A stretch of DNA of 48,144 bases from Flavobacteriaceae bacterium (GTDB taxonomy: Bacteria > Bacteroidota > Bacteroidia > Flavobacteriales > Flavobacteriaceae): the NCBI GenBank assembly GCA_030828565.1, contig JAURCF010000002.1, forward strand, positions 1 to 48,144, given 5' to 3'. Of the stretch, positions 1-8,122 are shown piece after piece (the stretch's first letter is position 1; every line of letters begins with the position of its first letter). A program made the position numbers and the translations under genes. The notes under the pieces were generated by a model. The model did no database searches and was not told the origin of the DNA. It saw only the letters and a program-made list of their open reading frames with translations.

Positions 1-9
1 AAACAACCC

Positions 10-26
10 TTAACGTACCGTTTAAA
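10..26 (+). promoter_or_regulatory. Candidate Pho-box-like direct repeat upstream of the lipoprotein gene
   Basis: The sequence reads TTAACG-TACCG-TTTAAA: two hexamers with an 11-bp period, ending 46 bases before the ATG at 73. The same geometry occurs before the next three genes of the phosphate block. The second half-site (TTTAAA) is the weakest of the set, so this copy is less certain. PhoB/PhoP-family regulators are known to bind direct repeats with 11-bp periodicity; assignment here is inference. Confidence 0.4.
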
Positions 27-72
27 TTGGAGGCGTTCTTTTGCGGTGTTAAATAAACAAATCTATAAAAAA

Positions 73-1296
73 ATGAAAAAACTATTTAAAAATTATTCTT
101 TGTTGTTGATCACTTTATTAATCACTTCTTGTGGAGGTGACGATAGTGTTGTTATTGGTGAAGAAAATAATGATTCATCTTCTTACACGTTGAGTGGTAC
201 TTATTCAGACAGCAAAACGCTATCAGCTGACAACATTTGGACTCTTAAAGGAAGAGTTACTTTTACTTCTGGAACTACATTGACTATCCCAGCGGGAACT
301 ATAATTAAGGCTCAAGGAGGTACAGGAACTAATGCATCTACTTTAATTATTGCAAGAGGAGCAAAGATTGATGCTCAAGGAACTGCTAGCAATCCTATTG
401 TTATGACTTCAGTAGCGGATGATATTGAAGTTGGTCAAAAATTTGGAACTAACCTAAACGAAAACAATCGTGGTTTGTGGGGTGGACTTCTTATATTAGG
501 ATATGCTCCTTGCTCATTCGAAAATGACGTTACTCAAGTTCAAATAGAAGGAATTCCAGTAACCGATACCAACGGTCTTTATGGTGGAGATGATGCCACT
601 GACAATTCGGGTATTGTAAAATATATCTCTATACGTCACGGTGGTGCATTGATTGGAGATGGAAATGAAATCAACGGCCTAACATTAGGAGGTGTTGGTT
701 CAGGAACTGTAATTGAAAACATTGAAGTTGTCGGAAACGTAGATGACGGAATTGAATTTTTTGGAGGAACTGTAGACGCTTCAAACTTGTTGGTTTGGGG
801 TCAAGGAGATGACGGTTTGGATATCGACCAAGCCTATTCAGGTACTATTGATAACGCAATGGTAATTGCTGGAAACGTTTCTGATCATGGTCTTGAAATT
901 GACGGTCCTGAAGGAGCTGCCGAAGGTTCATTTATTCTCAAAAATGTTACCTTAATTGGAAGCGAAGTTGCCGCAGATGGAGAATACGCTGATTACCGAA
1001 GCAATGCTATGGGAGCTTCTGAAAATATTTTTGCTTATGGTTTCCAATCAGGGAAAGATGTTGAATTAGACAATGACGGTGTTGCAACCAACTTCAATAG
1101 TGGAAAATTGAATTTTGCCAGCTGGGAAATTATCGCTCCAGCAGGAGTAACTGTTGCAGATATTTTTCAAAACAAAGCAGAAACAGTAACTGTTTCAAAC
1201 TTTGGAGACTTTGCAACTTTAGTAACAACAGGGACTGTTGGTGCTAATGCCGCTGATTTTGCTTGGACATACGCTAAAGAAAAAGGAGCTTATTAG
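73..1296 (+). CDS. Secreted lipoprotein with a parallel beta-helix-like repeat body
   Basis: An export signal of about 19 residues ends in a lipobox (LITSC) with the lipidation Cys at residue 20, followed by a GGDDS linker, so the protein is probably outer-membrane anchored. The rest (407 aa in all) is rich in Gly, Asn and Asp with short repeated strands, such as the GDDGLDID and SDHGLEIDG segments, as in right-handed beta-helix proteins. I chose the ATG at 73 because the signal peptide starts there; an upstream in-frame GTG at 46 only adds a nine-residue lead. It precedes a TonB receptor and phosphate porin and carries the same type of upstream repeat, so a role at the cell surface in phosphate scavenging is inferred. 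No catalytic motif is recognised. Relatives are often misannotated as multidrug transporters. Confidence 0.75.
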   Translation: MKKLFKNYSLLLITLLITSCGGDDSVVIGEENNDSSSYTLSGTYSDSKTLSADNIWTLKGRVTFTSGTTLTIPAGTIIKAQGGTGTNASTLIIARGAKIDAQGTASNPIVMTSVADDIEVGQKFGTNLNENNRGLWGGLLILGYAPCSFENDVTQVQIEGIPVTDTNGLYGGDDATDNSGIVKYISIRHGGALIGDGNEINGLTLGGVGSGTVIENIEVVGNVDDGIEFFGGTVDASNLLVWGQGDDGLDIDQAYSGTIDNAMVIAGNVSDHGLEIDGPEGAAEGSFILKNVTLIGSEVAADGEYADYRSNAMGASENIFAYGFQSGKDVELDNDGVATNFNSGKLNFASWEIIAPAGVTVADIFQNKAETVTVSNFGDFATLVTTGTVGANAADFAWTYAKEKGAY

Positions 1297-1320
1297 GGCA
1301 TCACTTTTCATAAAATTTAA

Positions 1321-1352
1321 AAATCCAACCTTTAGGTTGGATTTTTTTTTTA
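1321..1352 (+). terminator. Rho-independent terminator after the lipoprotein gene
   Basis: A perfect 10-bp stem (AAATCCAACC paired with GGTTGGATTT) with a TTTA loop runs directly into a T tract. It lies 24 bases after the stop codon and separates the lipoprotein gene from the TonB receptor, so the receptor needs its own promoter. Confidence 0.85.
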
Positions 1353-1360
1353 ACCAATGC

Positions 1361-1377
1361 ATAACTTTTTAGTAACA
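1361..1377 (+). promoter_or_regulatory. Candidate Pho-box-like direct repeat upstream of the TonB receptor
   Basis: ATAACT-TTTTA-GTAACA is two hexamers with an 11-bp period, ending 45 bases before the receptor ATG. It is nearly identical to the element before the PiT transporter; both end in AGTAACATA. It lies between the upstream terminator and the receptor start, where an activator would bind. The link to a PhoB-type regulator is inference. Confidence 0.5.
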
Positions 1378-1422
1378 TACTGGGGGGATTGAATTGGGAT
1401 ATTTGCAAAAAATATTTCTCTA

Positions 1423-4242
1423 ATGAAAGTGTTCAAAATTACTGCTACTATATGTCTTGTTCTTGGATTGAGTTTCTTTGGAAATTCCCAAACAGGGATT
1501 GTGTCTGGAACCATAATTGATCAAGGGTTTCAAGATCCAGTTCCTTTTGCTAATGTCATTGTTAAAGATCTTCAAAAAGGAACTTCGAGTGATTTTGATG
1601 GGAGTTACGAATTGGTTTTAGAAGAGGGAGAATACACGCTGATTTTTTCGTTTTTAGGATACAAAACCGTTGAAATTTCTGATGTAATAGTCCAAGTTGA
1701 TCAGGTAAATGTATTGAATGTTACTCTGGAAGAACTTTCGCAGGGCTTGGATGAAGTAGTTGTTACTGTTAGTGCTAGGCAAAATACAGAGCAAGCCGTT
1801 TTAACCTTTCAAAAGAAATCGGTGAGTTTACTGGACGGTTTGTCTTCGCAAAGCTTTAAAAAAACGGGCGCAAGTGATATCGCATCGGCCGTAAAAAACG
1901 TTCCTGGAGTTTCGGTTCAAGGAGGTAAGTATGTATATGTTCGAGGTTTGGGCGATCGCTATACCAAGTCAATTTTGAACGGCATTGATATCCCCGGATT
2001 GGATCCCGATCGCAATACCATTCAAATGGACTTATTCCCAACCAATATATTGGATAATGTACTGGTTATTAAATCTGCCACAGCCGACATGCCAGCCGAT
2101 TTTACCGGTGGAATTGTTAATGTAATTACCAAGGAATTCCCCACTCAAAAAGAGTGGAGTGTATCGATTGGTACTTCTGCAAATCCAAATATGCATTTTA
2201 ATAGTGATGCTTTGGATTATGAAGGTGGAAAAACCGATTTTTTAGGATTTGATGATGGAACGCGATCGCTGCCTACAAATCTCAATGCGAACTACTCCCC
2301 CATAGAAATAATTAACAATCCCATTCTAACAGAAGTAACCAAAAAATTTACTCCTACATTGGCTGCTGAGCGAAAGTCGAAAGGACCCAACCTAAGTCTT
2401 TCGATTTCTGGTGGAAATCAATTCAATATTGGAGAAAGTGGAAACAAACTAGGTTTTTTTGGATCGCTTTCTTATAAAAACAACAGTACTTTTTATAAAA
2501 ATGCCGAAGATAATACCTATCGAAGAAGCTCAAACAAAAGTGTGTATGATATAGAAGTCAATCGAACTCAAATAGGAGATTTATCAACCGATAACGTTAT
2601 ATTGAGTGGTATGACGGGTGTCTCATTTAAGACCAATACCTCCAAATACAAACTCAACTTACTGCACATTCAAAATGGACAGTCGACTTCAGGGGTTTTT
2701 AACCAATCGCTAAGATTTTCAGATTTTGAGAACTATTTAAAAGATAATTTAGAATATGTTGAGCGATCTATATCCAATGTGCTTCTCTCTGGAGATCATT
2801 CTATTTTAGATGGTTCTTGGAAAGTGGCCTGGAAGCTTTCGCCTACTCGTTCGTCAATTCAAGACAAAGATGTAAGAACAACCGCTTTTAGAATCAACGA
2901 TGAAGGAGGCTTTAGTATTCCCCAAAACCTTCGCCCCACTCGTATTTGGAGAGATTTACAAGAAGTCAACGTAGTTGGTAAATTGGACGTAACTAAAAAA
3001 CTCACATTGTTTGGAAGAGATGCTCGGCTGAAAACCGGAGGTTATGCTTCTTTTAAAGAGCGTGATTTTGACATTTATAAATACGAGATCGCTATTAGTG
3101 GTTTCAAAGGAATTTCGGAAGGAGACTCTAATCAAATTTTGGCAGCTGATAATATTTGGTCTTTAGAGAACCCAGAAGGAAATTATATAGATTTATTATC
3201 TACGGTGGCTGAACAAGGAACGTCTTTTAGTGCAAAGCAAATTACTTTTGCTGGCTATTTTTCGTCCGAATTTAAGGTGTCTGAATCTCTTCGAACCGTG
3301 TTGGGTCTTCGTGTTGAAAAATTTGATGTATTCTACACTGGTGTAAATAGTTCAGGAAAAATAGCGCTAATCAATGCTAAAGTAATCGATAAAATTGATT
3401 TGTTTCCTTCGGCAAACTTTATTTATGCGCTAACCGATGAAAAAAACATTCGCTTGTCGTATTCAAAAACTACTGCAAGGCCTTCTTTTAAGGAAGTTTC
3501 TATTGCTGAAATATTTGACCCACTTTCGAACCGAACTTTTTTAGGAAATATCAATTTAGAGCCTACTTATATTGACAATTTGGATTTGCGTTACGAAATT
3601 TTTGGCGAAAATGCATCCTTTTTTGCGATAAGCGGGTTTTATAAATCGTTTAAAGATCCTATTGAATTGACCTATTCCGAAGCTGCTGCTGATAATTTTC
3701 AACCCAAAAACTTAGGAAATGCCGAGGTATTTGGAGTTGAATTGGAAGTTCGAAAAAATTTAGACTTTATGGGAGCCGATAACTGGAATGTAAATCTAAA
3801 TACTTCCATTATTAAGTCCAAACAAGATTTTAGCGAGAGCGAGTATAATTTGCGTTTATTGGGGTTGAGGGAAGGCGAGACTATAGAAAAATCAAGAACA
3901 TTGCAAGGACAGTCTCCTTTACTAATAAACGCTGGACTGACTTATAATAATGAAGACAATGGAATTCTTTCAGGGCTCTATTATAATGTTCAAGGAAAAA
4001 CATTGGAAATAGTAGGAACTGGGGTTGTTCCGGATGTATATACGCTCCCTTTTCACAGTTTGAATTTTAATTTTTCAAAGAATTTTGGAAAAGACAAAAA
4101 GCACGCAATTACACTACAAATTAGTAATGTGTTAGATTCCAAAAGAGAAAGTCAATATGAGTCTTTTAAGGCTGACAACAAAATCTTCACACTTAGAGAA
4201 CTAGGAAGAACGTTTTCGGTGGGGTATCAAATTCAATTATAG
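1423..4242 (+). CDS. TonB-dependent outer-membrane receptor with N-terminal carboxypeptidase-regulatory-like domain
   Basis: This 939-aa protein has a Sec signal (residues 1-22, ending NSQ), a carboxypeptidase-D regulatory-like beta-sandwich (about 25-110, with the PFANVIVKDL and YTLIFSFLGYKTVEI segments usual in Bacteroidota), a plug domain (about 140-240, with YVRGLGDRYT and NVITKEF), and a long 22-strand-type barrel to the C terminus, which ends in aromatic and hydrophobic residues (SVGYQIQL). Such receptors use TonB energy to import a bound substrate across the outer membrane. No SusD partner is adjacent. The neighbours (phosphate porin, PiT) suggest a phosphate-containing ligand, which is inference. 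It is flanked by terminators and so is probably a single-gene transcript. Confidence 0.93.
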   Translation: MKVFKITATICLVLGLSFFGNSQTGIVSGTIIDQGFQDPVPFANVIVKDLQKGTSSDFDGSYELVLEEGEYTLIFSFLGYKTVEISDVIVQVDQVNVLNVTLEELSQGLDEVVVTVSARQNTEQAVLTFQKKSVSLLDGLSSQSFKKTGASDIASAVKNVPGVSVQGGKYVYVRGLGDRYTKSILNGIDIPGLDPDRNTIQMDLFPTNILDNVLVIKSATADMPADFTGGIVNVITKEFPTQKEWSVSIGTSANPNMHFNSDALDYEGGKTDFLGFDDGTRSLPTNLNANYSPIEIINNPILTEVTKKFTPTLAAERKSKGPNLSLSISGGNQFNIGESGNKLGFFGSLSYKNNSTFYKNAEDNTYRRSSNKSVYDIEVNRTQIGDLSTDNVILSGMTGVSFKTNTSKYKLNLLHIQNGQSTSGVFNQSLRFSDFENYLKDNLEYVERSISNVLLSGDHSILDGSWKVAWKLSPTRSSIQDKDVRTTAFRINDEGGFSIPQNLRPTRIWRDLQEVNVVGKLDVTKKLTLFGRDARLKTGGYASFKERDFDIYKYEIAISGFKGISEGDSNQILAADNIWSLENPEGNYIDLLSTVAEQGTSFSAKQITFAGYFSSEFKVSESLRTVLGLRVEKFDVFYTGVNSSGKIALINAKVIDKIDLFPSANFIYALTDEKNIRLSYSKTTARPSFKEVSIAEIFDPLSNRTFLGNINLEPTYIDNLDLRYEIFGENASFFAISGFYKSFKDPIELTYSEAAADNFQPKNLGNAEVFGVELEVRKNLDFMGADNWNVNLNTSIIKSKQDFSESEYNLRLLGLREGETIEKSRTLQGQSPLLINAGLTYNNEDNGILSGLYYNVQGKTLEIVGTGVVPDVYTLPFHSLNFNFSKNFGKDKKHAITLQISNVLDSKRESQYESFKADNKIFTLRELGRTFSVGYQIQL

Positions 4243-4370
4243 AAAATTAATATTATCATAATGTTGAATAAACTTTTTAATAATATCATATAATTATTTT
4301 TGGTTGTAATTACATTTTTAGATCATTGGACAATTAGTTTTAGTCAACTTTATTTGAATTTGATCTTTTT

Positions 4371-4397
4371 AACTGCCTCTGGCCAAGGCAGTTTTTT
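4371..4397 (+). terminator. Rho-independent terminator after the TonB receptor
   Basis: The stem AACTGCC / GGCAGTT with a nine-base loop is followed by a run of Ts. It sits about 130 bases after the receptor stop and ends just before the repeat element of the porin gene. The interval 4243-4370 between the stop and this hairpin is very AT-rich, with no ORF or other recognisable feature. Confidence 0.75.
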
Positions 4398-4406
4398 AAC
4401 TTTGAT

Positions 4407-4434
4407 TTAATGTTAAGTTAACATTGGTGTTAGA
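4407..4434 (+). promoter_or_regulatory. Candidate Pho-box-like direct repeats upstream of the porin
   Basis: The core is TTAATG-TTAAG-TTAACA (4407-4423), again with an 11-bp period. A possible third, weaker unit GTTAGA follows 11 bp later (4429-4434). The core ends 38 bases before the porin ATG. A -7-like TAACTTTG at 4397-4404 lies upstream of the repeat, so the repeat would be downstream of that start; the true promoter position is unresolved. Confidence 0.5.
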
Positions 4435-4461
4435 TATTTACCGCGACTAAAACTAACATCA

Positions 4462-5664
4462 ATGATAATAAAAAAACGACTCATATTTGCAGTTGTATTG
4501 TTTGCTATTTCTTTTGCAAATGCTCAAACAGAAAACAATTATATCTCTAAAGGAAAATTCGGTAAAGGAATTTTCAACTTTGTAGGCAAAGACAGTACTT
4601 GGAGTATTAAAATGGCTGCAAGAATGCAGATGCTAAGCACCTTTAATTTTGAAAACGAAAATGGACTAAGAAATATGAGTTCATCCGCATTGTTAAGAAG
4701 GTCTCGTTTGAAATTTGATGGATTTGCATACACGCCAAAGCTAAAATACAAACTGGAGCTAGGGTTATCAAACAACGATTTGAGTGGAGGAGATATTACT
4801 TCAAAAAATGCCAACCGCTTGATTTTGGATGCCGTAGTAATGTGGAATTTTGCAGGAAATTTTGAGTTGTGGTATGGACAAACCAAATTACCTGGAAATA
4901 TAGAGCGGGTAATTTCTTCAGGGAATTTACAACTTGTAGATCGCTCAAGGCTTAATAAAGAATTTACCATCGACCGTGAGTTTGGTTTGCAGTTAAGGCA
5001 CCATTTCAATTTGACGAAAACATTTGTAGTTCGTGAAAAACTAGCCATTTCTCAGGGAGAGGCAAGAAATATTACGGTTGCCAATAAAGGAGGGCATCAG
5101 TACACAGGACGTTTGGAACTCCTTCCGCTTGGATTGTTTGAAAGCAAAGGAGACTACTCGGGTGGGGATTTGAAAAGAGAAAAATCTCCAAAATTAATGT
5201 TGAGTGCAGGCTATAGCTATATTGAAGATGCTGTAAGAAAAAGAGGAAACCAAGGTGATTATTTTATTGACTTAGACGAAGATGGAAAGTGGTTGTCAAC
5301 TGGAGCCAGTGCAACGGATGTGAAAACGACTTTTATAGATGCTATGTATAAGTACAATGGTTTTTCTTTTATGGGAGAGTATGCAAAAAGAACTGCCAAT
5401 GATGAAACGAATGTAAGAGTTGGAGATGGATTGAATTTGTCAGCAGGATACCTATTTAAAAGCAACTGGGAAATTGCAGGGCGTTTTACAAACGTTTCTT
5501 TAGATGGAGTTGCAAAGGTGGAAGAAAGAAATGAATATACGATTGGAATTTCACGGTATGTTGTAGGCCACAAGCTAAAAATACAAGCAGATGCAAGCTA
5601 TATCGATATCATTGGAAAAACGAATACAGCAGGAGTTCGATTCCAAGTGGATATTCATCTATAA
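4462..5664 (+). CDS. Phosphate-selective porin O/P family outer-membrane porin
   Basis: The 400-aa protein has a 21-residue signal peptide ending ANA and then alternating beta strands throughout. Features of the OprO/OprP family are visible: the early MAARMQM strand, the LRRSRLKFDGF segment, the WYGQTKLPGNIERV loop with basic residues, and the last strand ending in RFQVDIHL. Family members form anion channels for phosphate or polyphosphate; they are known mostly from Pseudomonas, and the substrate here is inferred from homology and from the PiT gene 94 bases downstream. It probably forms the diffusion route of a phosphate-uptake set whose inner-membrane step is the next gene. Confidence 0.85.
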   Translation: MIIKKRLIFAVVLFAISFANAQTENNYISKGKFGKGIFNFVGKDSTWSIKMAARMQMLSTFNFENENGLRNMSSSALLRRSRLKFDGFAYTPKLKYKLELGLSNNDLSGGDITSKNANRLILDAVVMWNFAGNFELWYGQTKLPGNIERVISSGNLQLVDRSRLNKEFTIDREFGLQLRHHFNLTKTFVVREKLAISQGEARNITVANKGGHQYTGRLELLPLGLFESKGDYSGGDLKREKSPKLMLSAGYSYIEDAVRKRGNQGDYFIDLDEDGKWLSTGASATDVKTTFIDAMYKYNGFSFMGEYAKRTANDETNVRVGDGLNLSAGYLFKSNWEIAGRFTNVSLDGVAKVEERNEYTIGISRYVVGHKLKIQADASYIDIIGKTNTAGVRFQVDIHL

Positions 5665-5667
5665 ACC

Positions 5668-5684
5668 TTAACGTTTAAGTAACA
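5668..5684 (+). promoter_or_regulatory. Candidate Pho-box-like direct repeat upstream of the PiT transporter
   Basis: TTAACG-TTTAA-GTAACA is two hexamers with an 11-bp period. It starts three bases after the porin stop codon and ends 74 bases before the PiT ATG. With the flanking bases it matches the element upstream of the TonB receptor over about 19 positions. It suggests that PiT has its own regulated promoter rather than relying only on read-through from the porin. Confidence 0.5.
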
Positions 5685-5758
5685 TAACAAAATTCACTTA
5701 TACAGACATTTACAAAGACGTCTAGATTAAAATTATTGTAACAGACAAAATTATATTT

Positions 5759-8050
5759 ATGGATACTATTTATTTATTAATGATTGTCGCTTTAGCAGTT
5801 CTTGCTATTGCAGACCTTGTTGTGGGAGTTAGCAACGACGCTGTAAACTTCCTTAATTCTGCGATTGGCTCGAAAGCTGTATCGTTTAAAAATTTAATGA
5901 TTGTTGCTAGTTTAGGAATCGCGGTTGGAGCCGTTTTTTCGAGCGGTATGATGGAAGTGGCTCGGAAAGGAATTTTCAATCCGGGAGAATTTATGTTCAA
6001 CGAAATCATGATCATATTTATGGCCGTGATGATTACAGATATTCTTTTATTGGATTATTTCAACTCTGTTGGAATGCCAACCTCTACTACTGTATCCATT
6101 GTTTTTGAATTGTTAGGAGCTGCAGTTGCCATGGCTTTAATTAAAATTGGTGTAGCGGGTGGTGATTTTTCTGAAATCGTTAATTACATCAATACCTCAA
6201 AAGCAACTCAAATCATTTTTGGAATTCTACTGTCTGTTGTCGTAGCATTTTCTGTAGGTGCTGCCGTACAATGGGTTTCCAGATTGTTGCTTTCTTACGA
6301 TTTTGAAAAAAAATCAAAATGGGTAGGTGCGGTTTTTGGAGGAATTGCTTTGACGGCAATTACCTACTTTATTTTGATGAAAGGAATCAAAGGAACACCT
6401 TATGCCAAAGTGAGTTTTGACATCATTGGAGAAAGCACTATTAAGGATTTTATGGAAAATTATGTTTTGGCAATTGTAGCTGTTGCCTCTGTTTTTTGGT
6501 CTTTATTGTCCTATTTGTTAGTTCAAGTTTTTAAAATCAATATTTATAAACTAATCATTTTAGTAGGGACTTTTGCTTTGGCATTGGCATTTGCTGGTAA
6601 TGATTTGGTTAATTTTATCGGAGTTCCTATTGCTGCATGGCAATCGTACGGTGCTTGGATTGATTCAGGACTTGCTGCCAATGAATTTAGCATGGGTGTA
6701 TTGGCTTCCAAAGTTCCCACTCCCAGTCTCCTATTGTTTTTTGCTGGAATGATTATGGTGGTTACACTTTGGTTTTCTTCCAAAGCAAAAAGAGTCGTTA
6801 AAACCTCCATTGACCTGTCAAGTCAAGGCGATACCAAAGAGCGTTTTGAGCCTAATTTCTTGTCTCGAATGTTTGTAAGAGTTGGTATAAAAGCTTCTGA
6901 ATACACAAATACATTGATTCCTAATAAAGTGCTCCAAAAAATCGAGAAACAATTTGAACCCATCAAAGTTCAAAAAAATACAGCCGTAGCTGAAGCCGAT
7001 AAGCCTGCCTTTGACATGGTAAGAGCTGCCGTTAACCTTATGGTTGCAAGTGTGTTGATTTCTATTGCTACTTCCTACAAGCTTCCCTTGTCAACTACCT
7101 ATGTCACCTTTATGGTTGCTATGGGTACTTCATTGGCTGATAAAGCTTGGGGAACCGAAAGTGCTGTATATCGTGTAGCAGGTGTACTCAATGTTATTGC
7201 TGGATGGTTCTTTACTGCAATTATTGCTTTTACTGCAGCCGCTACCATTGCTTATTTAATCAATATAAGTGAGTTGATGATTGCTGTATTGCTCTTTGTA
7301 GCATTGATTATACTTGTCAAAAGCTCAATGTCTGGAAAGAAGAAAAACGGGCAAGTTGATGAGGAAGAATTGAGAAATGCTGAAAGCAGCTCTATCCAAG
7401 GAGTCATTCAAGAGAGTACCAAAAACGTTGCTAACGTTGTGAAGCGTGGTCAACGAATTTATTCGAATGCAATCGAAGGACTTGCAAAACAAGATTTGAA
7501 TTTGTTAAAGAAAAACAAACGACAAATTGTTAAGCTTTCCGAAGAGGTAAACGACTTGCGCGATCATATCTTTTACTTTATAAAAAATCTGGACGAATCC
7601 AGTTTAGGGGCAAGTAACTTTTACATTAGTCTTTTGGGCGATTTGCAAGATATTACTCAATCTTTGGAATACATTTCCAAAGTTAGCTTCAAGCACGTCA
7701 ACAACAACCACAAAAAATTAAAATACAATCAAATTCATGAATTAAAGGAAATTGATAATGAATTGAATTCGTTATTGAACGAGATCAGGGACATATTCAG
7801 TCAAAATGAATTTTCTAGAATTGTGGGTGTCTTGTCTAAGAAACAATCATTGTTTGATGCTATTTCATCAAAAATAGAAGCGCAAATAACCCGAACCAGA
7901 TCGGATGAGTCAAGTCCTAAAAACACAACGCTATACTTTTCATTGTTACTAGAATCAAAAGATTTAATCAACACAATGATGTCCTTTTCGGAGTTGTATC
8001 ATAAGGAATACGATGCCTCTATTGAACCAGCAACGATTAAAGAAGATTAA
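5759..8050 (+). CDS. PiT-family inorganic phosphate transporter with C-terminal PhoU-like domain
   Basis: This 763-aa inner-membrane permease has two PiT signature repeats: an N-terminal half with GVSNDAVNFLNSAIG and GMPTSTTVS, and a later half with AGNDLVNFIGVP and LPLSTTYVTFMVAMGTS. About twelve hydrophobic segments span residues 1-530. A charged helical region follows (about 540-763), resembling the PhoU/DUF47 fold. PiT carriers import metal-phosphate by cation symport, and the PhoU-like part probably gates the carrier or reports on phosphate state. Such fusions are common in Bacteroidota. It is the last gene of the phosphate block and ends at a strong bidirectional terminator. Confidence 0.92.
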   Translation: MDTIYLLMIVALAVLAIADLVVGVSNDAVNFLNSAIGSKAVSFKNLMIVASLGIAVGAVFSSGMMEVARKGIFNPGEFMFNEIMIIFMAVMITDILLLDYFNSVGMPTSTTVSIVFELLGAAVAMALIKIGVAGGDFSEIVNYINTSKATQIIFGILLSVVVAFSVGAAVQWVSRLLLSYDFEKKSKWVGAVFGGIALTAITYFILMKGIKGTPYAKVSFDIIGESTIKDFMENYVLAIVAVASVFWSLLSYLLVQVFKINIYKLIILVGTFALALAFAGNDLVNFIGVPIAAWQSYGAWIDSGLAANEFSMGVLASKVPTPSLLLFFAGMIMVVTLWFSSKAKRVVKTSIDLSSQGDTKERFEPNFLSRMFVRVGIKASEYTNTLIPNKVLQKIEKQFEPIKVQKNTAVAEADKPAFDMVRAAVNLMVASVLISIATSYKLPLSTTYVTFMVAMGTSLADKAWGTESAVYRVAGVLNVIAGWFFTAIIAFTAAATIAYLINISELMIAVLLFVALIILVKSSMSGKKKNGQVDEEELRNAESSSIQGVIQESTKNVANVVKRGQRIYSNAIEGLAKQDLNLLKKNKRQIVKLSEEVNDLRDHIFYFIKNLDESSLGASNFYISLLGDLQDITQSLEYISKVSFKHVNNNHKKLKYNQIHELKEIDNELNSLLNEIRDIFSQNEFSRIVGVLSKKQSLFDAISSKIEAQITRTRSDESSPKNTTLYFSLLLESKDLINTMMSFSELYHKEYDASIEPATIKED

Positions 8051-8070
8051 TACGGTAAAATGCCTACCAA

Positions 8071-8104
8071 CAAAAAATGCGATTCGTTTGAATCGCATTT
8101 TTTG
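8071..8104. terminator. Bidirectional terminator between the PiT gene and nrdA
   Basis: A perfect 15-bp stem with a GTTT loop is built around GCGATTC / GAATCGC and flanked by A and T tracts on the two sides, so it can terminate both the plus-strand PiT transcript and the minus-strand nrdA transcript. Confidence 0.88.
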
Positions 8105-8122
8105 TTCATTACTGATAAAGAA

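Noticed and set aside
46-72. GTG at 46 as the lipoprotein start
   Set aside because: It adds a short lead before the signal peptide; the ATG at 73 begins a normal lipoprotein signal.
1953-2271. GCGATCGC palindromes in the TonB receptor gene
   Set aside because: Only two copies, both inside codons of a conserved CDS; no evidence of an organised repeat such as the cyanobacterial HIP1 element.
4539-5048. 169-codon minus-strand open frame inside the porin gene
   Set aside because: It is antisense to a clear porin CDS and has no domain-like pattern; the same holds for the many other antisense frames across the window.
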